The notes beneath the pieces were generated by a model that was not told where the DNA came from, did no database searches, and saw only the letters and a program-made list of their open reading frames with translations. Position numbers and translations under genes: made by a program. 64,000 nucleotides of DNA from Sphaerolaimus hirsutus (lineage: Eukaryota > Nematoda > Chromadorea > Monhysterida > Sphaerolaimidae), in contig OZ038453.1 in the NCBI GenBank assembly GCA_964036195.1, positions 29,082,997 to 29,146,996 of the forward strand, given 5' to 3'. How positions within the stretch are numbered: position 1 is the stretch's first letter; every line of letters begins with the position of its first letter. Positions 55,606-64,000 of the stretch are shown here, piece after piece.

Positions 55606-56440
55606 CAGAGTTGCGAAAGCGTATTTACGCTTACCCGAAATACCCGGGTAAATGTGTAGTTATACTTACACTTGCGCCTACGCTTTCATTAAATCCCTGT
55701 ACGCTTTATTACACTTTCCCGGCCGAATTACCCGGGTACCGAAAGCGTAAAAAATATTTCACATAGCCAATTTTAATACTTTAGAAAAAGCATAAAACTA
55801 CAAAACAGAAAGTTAAGTAGAACGTGTAGCAATAACAAGTAACTGCGTGTGTGTAGAAACGCTCTAAAATAGCGTCACATGTACAAATCCTGTGAAAATA
55901 TGAACACAATCTACCTACTGGCTAAATAGGTATTTGTGTGTCTAGAAATTTTGTGGCTTCTGAATTCGGAAATTTGTTGCCATAGTTGATTCCGACGACA
56001 ATTTTGTCACTATTGATAGCCATAAGTCTCAGTTAGAATATTACGCAGACTAGAGTGCCGCTGCCTATGAAATGCCATATCATCCTAGAGCAGACTACCA
56101 AGTGGGTGTCCTAATAGACCCCGGCTTTGAACAATGTTTATTTGTTACGTTGATCGTGATTGGTGATTGTGTTGATAAAAAAATGTGAAAATGAATGGAA
56201 ACAACGTATGAACTTATCTAAAAGTGAATGCAAGGGTGTTTTCTGATCCTTAACAGCAAGATCACTTTCTAAGAAAAAATTTACGCTTACACTTTATTTC
56301 CTTACACTTTACACTCCGCTTACACTTTCCTAGGTATTTAAAAAATACCTTACGCTTTTAGTATCAATACTCAAAATTTGGAAAGTGTATTTACGCTTAC
56401 GCTTACACTTTCCAAAAATACTGGTATTTTAACAACTCTG
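55606..56440. mobile_element. hAT-like MITE, CAGAGTTG termini
   Basis: CAGAGTTGCGAAAGCG at the left and TTTTAACAACTCTG at the right. TTTACGCTTACGC words at both ends. No matching 8-bp flanks (CCTTATGG versus GTATGTGT), so one end may have been altered. Confidence 0.65.
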
Positions 56441-57362
56441 GTATGTGTGTCCAAAGGCAGGAGTGATTTTTTTCTTCATTCTGACATCTGGAGGAATTTA
56501 TTCAAATTGAGTGATATTCAAGGGGGTTTTATTCAAGTATTTATTGTAGAGTAACCAGAAACTAGCTTTCTGTGTGCCAGCAGGGCAGTCGACCTCCCCA
56601 GTTTTCCATTCCCTGGCAAATTCTTCTATATAATCAGAGCTGCATTGCACATTTTGATGTAAAGTTCAAACTGATATGACTGATGGAAGATAGACTTGGA
56701 AAGTTACATATACCACTAGGTGCATGCTGCGTACTGGGGCCAGTTCCGCTTCACAATTTGTTGTTTTTTAAAATTTAATGACACATCTGTGAAAAACAAA
56801 AATAAAAGCTGTTTCTTGGACAAAAAAAACAACCAGAACACAGTATTCATTTTTGAAATGCTGAAAACAGAAAAAGTGTTCTCAGAAGAGAGACATGCCC
56901 ATCATAACGTATTTACAGTAGCCTGGAAGTATTTGAACATGATGTTTGTGCCAGCACTGGCATCATCAGGTAAAGGGGCTTCAACCCCCGGGCCACTGTA
57001 ATACAGATAACAAGCCAGGTATCCCGGGCTTGAAGTAGCTGAAATGCACATTTTGTCAGCAAACTCCAAGGTTTACCATTGGTTGCAGGATTCACTTTCT
57101 AGCCATCACAAAGTTTATCACAATTGCATACAAACTCCGAATTGATTGATTGATGTGTGTGTGTGTGTATGTTGTTTGGTTGCAATTTCTTACTGTTTAA
57201 CAATTTGATGATGGTTTTTTGCAATTTCTTACTGTTTTTAGATATTTATTTCAAATTGTGACTTGATACAGTTACATGCATGTGTAAGTATGCAAACTGC
57301 AAATATGCAAATGTGCTAAACTACAGTGAAAAAAATGAAAAAGTTGCTCCATTCAACATTTT

Positions 57363-59381
57363 GGCCCCGGGCACACTAGTTTACTGGCATTTTCAGTTTA
57401 CTGGTGGTAAACTCAATTTTTTAGTTTACCAGCTAAATTCACGCATTGTAAAAGTGGGCAGAGTTTAGGCCGCCATCTTTATTTTTTTCAAGTTTGTCAG
57501 TGATGTGAATTAACGCTGAAAACGTTAATTTCTAATTTCTTTAATTGTGGAAGAACAGAGCATTGTTCATGCAATTTTTTTTTGTCATTGTGTACAGTAC
57601 ATCCTGTAGATATTGTCAAAATTTTCAAAATATTTTTAAGTGCAGAATTAAAATTGTTATCGAATTTATTTATTTTCGGCAGATAAAAATTCACATAAAA
57701 TCAACCGTTTTGTTTATTTGTTTATTTAATGGATGGAAATGAACAGTTTTCATTCAGCTATCGATTGGTATACACGGCGGACATTAAAAATGAAAATTGG
57801 ATTTTTCATGAATTTTTTTCATAAAAATACATTTTAATCAATAAAAATTCAATGGAATGCACAAATCATTCAAAAATTGAAAGACAACCATAAGATGCAC
57901 ACATAACACAATTTTTGCAGTGTAAAATGAAAGACTTTTCAACTTATGATTTTTTCATTTTGCTAACTAAAGAAGTCTGTAAAAAATAAAAAAATGACCA
58001 AAACTTGTCAATGAAACAACAGTTTGTTCGCCTGTTACCATTGTAACTAATTGCACTTGAAAAATCGACTGTAAGTGTGGCACAACACATGCAAATGATT
58101 TTTTTTAAATTTTTCATTCAAGTTTAATGTGAGTATGTGACTGAATTGCAAACTGCTATTTTTACAGCAATTTTTCAATTTGATTCTAACATAAAACATA
58201 GTTGTAAATTCAACAATCTGAAGGATTTACTGATGCAACACAACCAGTGGGAGTGAGCATACAATTCTTGATCATTCCCCTCATGTGGCTGGCTTCTTTC
58301 TTGTCAATGTACATTTGTATTTACACTGGAGGGACATCATCAGGCTGAGTCAATTTGAGTCAGAAGATGCAGATTTAAACAAAAATTCTGCTTGTAGCAC
58401 TAGTACATTGTTCCACTATGCCTGATATTCTTTTAGTTATATTCTCACATTATTAGCTGTTGGTTACTCTTATATGTATTCCTCAAACAAACATCTTATA
58501 TGTATTCCTTTTTTAAGTTTACTATATGTATGAACTTTTACATGTATTCCCTTTTTAGTTCACTCTATGTTTGAATTTATACATTTTTCTGTGTCGCTAC
58601 AATTTATGGCAAAATTTTAAAAAATTCATAAAATTTTTTTGGAAAAAAAGTTAGGACTTGTAAAAAACACCATTAAAACCGCGCTTTTTTTCTGCACATG
58701 TCAGTGACAAAATGGCTCAAATCTGACTTATGAGTGACAAATGAAGTTACTTTTTCATCTGTGGGGGTTGGCGTCAAACTGAGTCAAAAAGCGACATTCT
58801 GCGACGTTTTTGGCGACTCTCGCGACGATTTACGATGGTTTAATTTAGAGTAAAACAGTAAAAGTAAACTGGTGATGTGTCACCTTTTTTGATTTAGCAG
58901 GGTTACGGTAGCGTCGCAAGTGTCGCAAAAGTCGTTCAGTTTCCTGGTGCATTTCACACGACTATCTTACTGTTAAAGTGCAAAAAGTAACAACTTTATG
59001 AGTAGAATGCTAATTAACAATCATTATAAGCATCAAAATAAGACATAAATGTTATAACAAGCACAAATAACTTGATTCAGATGAAACTCAAAAAACAGTA
59101 GTTTACATCTTATGTGCAACACTTTCTGCGTCACATGCGTTGCCAGCGATGCGTCGCCAAAAATTGCATTCAGTTTGCCCATTACGTTTCACATAAAAAA
59201 TAATCTGGCGACGCGTCGCATTTCTGTGACATGCCGAAACCACTTACCCCAGAAACTGAAACACAAAAATAAACTAATTTTAACACGTCCATCATAAAGG
59301 TAAACCGACGCGCGACGCGATGCGTTTCAGTTTACATTTGTGTTTGACATGCCGCATTGGTAAACTAGTGTGCACACGCAC
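57363..59381. mobile_element. 2.0-kb inverted-repeat element with TTT target duplication
   Basis: GCACACTAGTTTAC near the left end and GTAAACTAGTGTGC near the right end. TTT is duplicated (57360-57362, 59382-59384). The uninterrupted site is at 30216-30219 in the other segment copy. Subterminal parts carry GTTTACTGG and GCGACG words. No transposase ORF. The CACTAG in the terminus and the 3-bp duplication suggest, but do not prove, a CACTA or Harbinger relative. Confidence 0.85.
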
Positions 59382-60388
59382 TTTAAGTAACTTTAACACT
59401 GTTTCACAATCACACACAATTATCTGTCAGGCGGGGTGTTATTGGTTCTTTGGTAATTGTATTTGTACTACTGTACTGTATATTTGATGCATTTATTATG
59501 AAAAATTGAGTAAATATTCCACACGTGTATGCTCACTTGTATGCTCACCATGCAGCATGGGTCATACCAAAAAGCTGCGCATCTGAACTCAAGATTGAAA
59601 AAAAAACAAGTTTCGAGCCCTGATGCGAGCGCTTATTTCCCAAAAGTCCCAACACTTTATTGATGGGTTGCTTTTGTCCATCAATTATGTATTTGTGTTC
59701 ATTATCAATCGTTATAGGTGTGTGAGTTTAGGTGAATGGGAAATTAAACAAATTGGAGGACGGACTTTCCATCACATGAAATTTTCGACACCAAACACAA
59801 AACCAACGGGGTTTCACCGTCATCATTGACCTGTCAACCAGGTGCTCAAATGTTAGCGTATTTCCTCGAAATACTGAACCTGGAAATATCCACCATCAAA
59901 ATGGGAACTATGAACAAATAAACCCCCCTCGAAAGACCCCCCCCCCCAATTGAGTGTAAAGAGAACGTCAATGACAAAAGCTGCGGACAAAATGCATAAC
60001 ACACGTTAAAAACAATGATTGTGTTGCGTTAGAACATGGTTTATACCATCTACATACTCATAAAAGGCTGTACCGTTATACATGTACATGGTGGTTTTTG
60101 TGGCATTTTTCTATGTCTGCATACGTTATTAGTACTGGGAGTTCAAAAAAATTCTGGCGAAATAATAACCCCCTCGGCTTACCCCCCCCCTCCCCTCGAA
60201 ATACCCCCTCAAAATTATCACTCTGAAAAAATAACCCCCTGGGGGTCTTTCGAGGAAATACGGCATCTAAAAAGTGACGCAAAGTGCAAGAAGTCATGGA
60301 AAAAGTTGTTGACATGCAAATTGTCAATTTTTACGAGCTTCATGAAATTTTACATAACACTTAGGATCACATTTCACGGGGTGCACAG

Positions 60389-60578
60389 GTTCCCAGGATC
60401 CACTTGACAGAGCTCGCTGAACACGGACGCAGATGGGGACGCATAGCACGGCTGCGAGAAGCTGTCGCCCGCGCCCACCATGCCCACGTCGTTGACGCAG
60501 CACCAGCCCGCATGCGGTGCGTCGTTGTGGTTGATCCACTCGACGCTGCGGCAGCACGGCAGCGACAAACAGAGCGAC
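60389..60578 (-). pseudogene. Captured or duplicated exon, copy 2
   Basis: Minus-strand exon after a TCTTCCCAG acceptor, GC3-rich. It includes CCRSVEWINHNDA, GWCCVNDVGMVGAGDSFSQP and SASVFSELCQVDPGN. It has one more codon than copy 1 around the PCY/PCD position. Its frame is intact, but no neighbouring exon is visible within the repeat. Confidence 0.55.
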
Positions 60579-60760
60579 CTGGGAAGACATTCGAGGCGGA
60601 CATTCGAAAGGTCGATAAATCCAAAAAAATGTAATTTTCCAGTTAGGCCCCGAAATGTTATTTGGGGCTACTCCCGCACATTTTTTCATTTTTTTTCTCC
60701 ATATATACTTATATTTCCATATATATTCAAATTTGACATGTTTTTGGAAAATTCAAAAAA

Positions 60761-61123
60761 TTGGACAATAAGTCAACAAGTCCACTCAGTTTTGGGCTAA
60801 AAGCTGACAAGACCACAGCCTTTTTCATTCGCAAAACCAAGGAAGTCCAGCATGGCAACCAAATCGTACAGAATCACATTTTGTGGCCTTGTCCACTTTT
60901 AGAATTAAATGCACCATTCGGATTGGACAAGTTAAAGTCCATATTTTGTTTATTTCAGCGGGACTATTCAAGGGAGGGGGGAGTAGTCAAGGCTTTACGG
61001 TACATAGCACAAGAAGACAGACTTGCACGCATCCAGAGTGGGCCTGTACTCGCAAGTGTGCCCTCCCGCGTGGTGGTCTCGGATGCACGCGTGGACCACG
61101 TCCGACCATTGTGCCGCAGCTGA
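60761..61123 (+). CDS. Conserved small ORF in the segmental repeat (copy 2)
   Basis: 120 codons from the listed start (60761), which is a TTG. It pairs with 35397-35753, and frame-preserving indels separate the two. No signal peptide, no membrane span and no known motif. Ends VDHVRPLCRS then TGA. Confidence 0.35.
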   Translation: MDNKSTSPLSFGLKADKTTAFFIRKTKEVQHGNQIVQNHILWPCPLLELNAPFGLDKLKSIFCLFQRDYSREGGVVKALRYIAQEDRLARIQSGPVLASVPSRVVVSDARVDHVRPLCRS

Positions 61124-62110
61124 AGGACACAGCGGGCTGTCTGCGAGGGGTAGATCCCATTTAACATACAGCCCATATCACAGTATGTCTCCCTACACAT
61201 GCCTCAGTGCCCATATCACAGTTTGTCTCCCTACACATGCCCGTGAGTGCAGATCACATGTCGTGTGTGCAATACACATACGTGTGCCCGGTGTTGTGGA
61301 AATGTGTGTCATTCTAGATTGGGGTATTTCTGAGGGGTTGTTATTGTTTCGGCAAGTCACTCAGACATAGGTTTTTCTGAGCGAGTTTAATTCAAGTGAC
61401 AATTTGAGGAAATGTGGTATTTTTTAGTTTCCTGAATGTTATCAAATTTTCTGTGGATTTTGGTGATTACAATTTTTTGTTGTATGAATTTCAAATTTCA
61501 TTTCATTTTTGTTGGGAATGTGCTACCATTTTAACTAACATTTAACATTCTATTTCATGTTTTATTTGGCAACAGTGAGGAGTTTTTCAGTGTGTTTACA
61601 TAATAGCAATTTTAATCAGCAGATTAACTACATATTTACTACATGGGGAGTTTGTCAGGGTAACATTATCAATAATTTTACAATCACTAATTAGTTAAAC
61701 ATGTCTATACAATTTTTTTACAGATTGTCTTCTTTTTATTTGTAAATAGCTATATATTTGTTAATTTGTCACATACTATTTAACAGCTATAATAAAAAAA
61801 TTTGTTGCCATCAATTAACTGAATGTCTCGCATATCACTATATGCATAAAGAGATTTTTATCAACATTATAAAACACAACTAATGCAAACAACAATTTGA
61901 ATTATTTCAAATAAAAACTTAACACACTATTTAAAGCACGCTCACTCATGTACCATGATACTGATCATGCAGGCACAGAAAATATACAATCATGTATAGA
62001 TAAATACATGCAGTTACATGCGCACACGCATTTCCACAACACTGTGCATGCCTATTGTTAAGGGCATTGCCGACGCAGCATGTCAGCCCCTAATAGTGAT
62101 GAGCCCAGCC

Positions 62111-62182
62111 GCCTCTGTAGTCTAGTGGTTAGGGCACTCGTGTTCTATACGAGAGGAGCGGGTTCGATTCCCGCCTGAGGCA
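62111..62182 (+). tRNA. tRNA-Arg(TCT)-like gene inside the left terminal repeat
   Basis: 72 bases fold as a cloverleaf: 7-bp acceptor stem with one T-T mismatch, 4-bp D stem with GTGG loop, 5-bp anticodon stem with loop GTTCTAT, 4-base variable region, and 5-bp T stem with loop TTCGATT. The anticodon reads TCT. A-box-like and B-box (GGTTCGATTCC) promoters are present. Position 32 is G, which is unusual. The D arm resembles Glu/Asp-type tRNAs, so identity is uncertain. A hairpin AGTGCAATTTTGCACT follows. Confidence 0.75.
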
Positions 62183-62417
62183 AGTGCAATTTTGCACTCT
62201 TTCTGGTGCCGCGACCGTGGATCATACGACGACGCCTGACCATCACACATGGCTGGCCGAGTGTGGTCCGAACACCGGTCTTTAAACAGCACGGACCGCG
62301 ATCCGTAGCTTACCCCTACATCAGCACGATGTCAGGGATGACATCTCCGCAACGCCGCGAGGTGTTAAGGGCATTGCCGACGCAGCATGTCAGCCCCTAA
62401 TAGTGATGAGCCCAGCC

Positions 62418-62489
62418 GCCTCTGTAGTCTAGTGGTTAGGGCACTCGTGTTCTATACGAGAGGAGCGGGTTCGATTCCCGCCTGAGGCA
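62418..62489 (+). tRNA. tRNA-Arg(TCT)-like gene inside the right terminal repeat
   Basis: Identical to the copy at 62111-62182, including the acceptor mismatch and the 3' hairpin. Identity of both repeats fits copying of one terminal repeat during reverse transcription. Confidence 0.75.
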
Positions 62490-62634
62490 AGTGCAATTTT
62501 GCACTCTTTCTCTATGTGTATAGCAAATGTGACATGTGATCTGCACTTGCGGGCATGTGTAGGGACACAAACTGTGATATGGGCACTGCGGCATGTATAG
62601 GGAGACATACTGTGATATGGGCTTGTATGTGTAA

Positions 62635-63437
62635 TGTAGCACACTTGCCTGCGAGATGTTCACCCCGTGGCAGGCTGACCATGAAATATTGCCTTTTTTG
62701 GTATACCACATACCACGCTAGAAATTGCAATGGTAACACGCACACAACACAATTGTTTGTTTAGTACATTATAAGAGGTCACCTGGAATTTGTAAGTAAC
62801 CCGTCTAACGCGCAAATGAGTGGGTGCACAAAAAATCAATTCTTCAGTAACACGCAACAGGCACGTGTTATGTGTTCCCATACCTCTTTATTAGTTGAGC
62901 CATTTTATGGCTGTGGGTGTAGCAATGATCTATACCACGGATCTATTTACAAAAAAACAACCATATTGTGTGCGACCTAGATTTATAACACGTTCATTGC
63001 TGACTATTTGTACATAAGTGCTTTCAGTGGACCACACTGCATTTTACACTACAGTGGAGTGTCAAAAGCTGCACAACTAATAAAACCATGCAACAATGCA
63101 ACAATATAAAAACACAGAAACTCATTGAGTTTCTGTGTTTTTGTTTTACACAGAAATATGTAAACTCACAAATTTTGAAAAACTCAAAACTCAAATGAGT
63201 TTTTTTTTGGAGAAGACATAAACACAGAAACATGGAAACACAGAAAAGTTTTTTGAATTTTTTTTCAGTGAAGCAGTTGAATGCACATGAATTCAGTTAA
63301 ACTAAACAAGAAAAGATATGCATGTGTAGTATGTGAATAGGTATGTATGCATATTTTATAATGGAACAAAGAAGAAATTAAAGATCGCATGCACATATCC
63401 TGGTGGATTTGACAATTTAAGTTTTGACATGTTTCAG
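62635..63437. other. No gene seen
   Basis: AT-rich. The CTGCGAGATGTTCACCCCGTGG string at 62649 also occurs at 35770. A local palindrome AAACTCATTGAGTTT is near 63118. Confidence 0.4.
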
Positions 63438-63540
63438 TATACTGTATTACCTCAAATAAACCCCCTTTGAATTAACCCCCTCAAAAATTCCTAGCAAAAT
63501 AATAAACCCCCATGGGGGTATTTTGAGGTAATGCCGTAGT
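63438..63540. mobile_element. Short GC-tract MITE
   Basis: About 100 bases with ends TACTGTATTACCTCA and TTGAGGTAATGCCGTA and internal CCCCC/GGGGG. Confidence 0.6.
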
Positions 63541-63659
63541 TGTAGTTCAAATCACTTCCATAGTCTTCCATACAGTGCACATACATTGAAGAATTTTGGA
63601 GTACTGCACAAATTGGCATTTCTTGGCATTTTTTGATGCTGGTGTTGTGATGTGGATCA

Positions 63660-63922
63660 GAGTTGTTAAAAGTACTGAACTTTTTTCTAAGTATCTGTAA
63701 ACATAAAATATTTTTTTTTCACTCACCCCCTGAGTACAGAAAACGTAAAGTAATTTTTTTTACTTTTACTCATGAGTAAACATGAGTAAGATACTTTCCC
63801 CTCGAGAAAACGGATTTTTGAGTATTTTTGGAAAGTTTTAGCCCAATTTTAACTCAAAATCACTAATTTTTGTACTTTTTTGACCATTTGACCTCCACAT
63901 TCACAAGTACATGTGTTATGTG
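63660..63922. mobile_element. Left end of a CAGAGTTGTTA hAT-like MITE
   Basis: CAGAGTTGTTAAAAGTACTG followed by TACTTTTACTCATGAGTAAA words. No right end before the window ends. Confidence 0.55.
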
Positions 63923-64000
63923 TAGGGTGTCAACAAATTTTTTTTATGGAAAATGGAAAGGTAAAAATATTTCACTTTACAGAAAACGGAAAACGGATAG
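63923..64000. mobile_element. AAACGG-array element, cut by window end
   Basis: TAGGGTGTCAAC followed by GGAAAATGGAAAGG and AAAACGGAAAACGG words, as at 41329 and 42879. Confidence 0.7.

Larger units (their letters stand above)
56763..61152. repeat. Segmental repeat, copy 2
   Basis: Second copy of the segment at 29612-35780, in the same order and orientation. It lacks the 30481, 30773, 32829 and 34188 insertions of copy 1 and instead carries the 57363-59381 element. Confidence 0.75.
62056..62511 (+). mobile_element. TRIM-like retroelement with a tRNA gene in each terminal repeat
   Basis: Two identical 149-bp direct repeats (62056-62204, 62363-62511) start with TGTTAAGG and flank 158 bp. The inner edge of the first is a primer-binding-site-like TGGTGCCGCGACCGTGGAT (62204-62222). 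A short purine-rich GCGAGG precedes the second. CTAT is duplicated at both sides (62052-62055, 62512-62515), and the other arm of the surrounding fold-back shows the pre-insertion form. No ORF. The repeats end in CT rather than CA, which is unusual. Confidence 0.85.
61165..62634. mobile_element. Fold-back element with arms of about 150 bp
   Basis: The left arm (61165-61313) and right arm (62012-62055 plus 62512-62634) share GCCCATATCACAGT, TCTCCCTACACATGCC (twice per arm) and GTGTTGTGGAAATG. The loop (61314-62011) is AT-rich without a gene. The right arm was later split by the TRIM. Confidence 0.85.

Noticed and set aside
62111..62489. Two ordinary tandem host tRNA genes
   Set aside because: The identity extends exactly over 149-bp repeats with a PBS-like inner edge and a CTAT duplication outside, which fits a retroelement better.

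Overview
The window looks like a transposon-dense, intron-rich animal (probably invertebrate) genome. The evidence is a Ty3/gypsy-type retroelement, dozens of short inverted-repeat elements with target-site duplications, isolated splice-bounded exons, and an assembly gap of exactly 200 N. I cannot name the species. No complete host gene is visible, and the host coding signal is limited to short exon-like islands.

Region 1 (1-16714, minus strand) is a very large, apparently young LTR retroelement. Its two visible LTR stretches (1-836 and 15879-16714) look identical by eye. Reading 5' to 3' on the minus strand it holds: the 5' LTR, a leader of about 0.9 kb, a 2198-codon frame, a 915-codon frame, a separate 1323-codon ORF, and the 3' LTR, which the window start cuts. 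The first frame encodes Gag with a zinc knuckle, then a two-membrane-span, furin-site-containing Env-like glycoprotein, then an aspartic protease and the start of RT. The second encodes the rest of RT, RNase H and integrase. The third ORF encodes a UPF1-like superfamily-1 helicase. Two points stand out: the glycoprotein sits between nucleocapsid and protease in the gag-pol frame, and a helicase occupies the place where env is normally found. The two pol frames are separated by a one-base shift inside RT.

Region 2 (16715-29600) is nested non-autonomous DNA transposons, many with 8-bp target duplications typical of hAT elements, plus GC-tract MITEs that appear to use TA target sites. A few exon-like islands lie among them. 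The clearest is a last exon just downstream of the 200-N gap.

Region 3 (29.6-35.8 kb and 56.8-61.2 kb) is two diverged copies of one segment of more than 4 kb. Comparing them gives empty-site/filled-site pairs for five insertions and shows one shared exon with an in-frame length difference.

Region 4 (39.7-46.2 kb) holds AAACGG-array MITEs and gag-protease-only LTR retroelement remnants. Region 5 (46.2-56.4 kb) is more MITEs, fold-back elements and minisatellites. Region 6 (61.2-62.6 kb) is a fold-back element carrying a 456-bp TRIM-like retroelement whose identical terminal repeats each contain a foldable tRNA gene. Its primer-binding site starts with the same 13 bases as that of the gag-protease element in region 4. 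The window ends (62.6-64.0 kb) in AT-rich DNA with further MITE ends.
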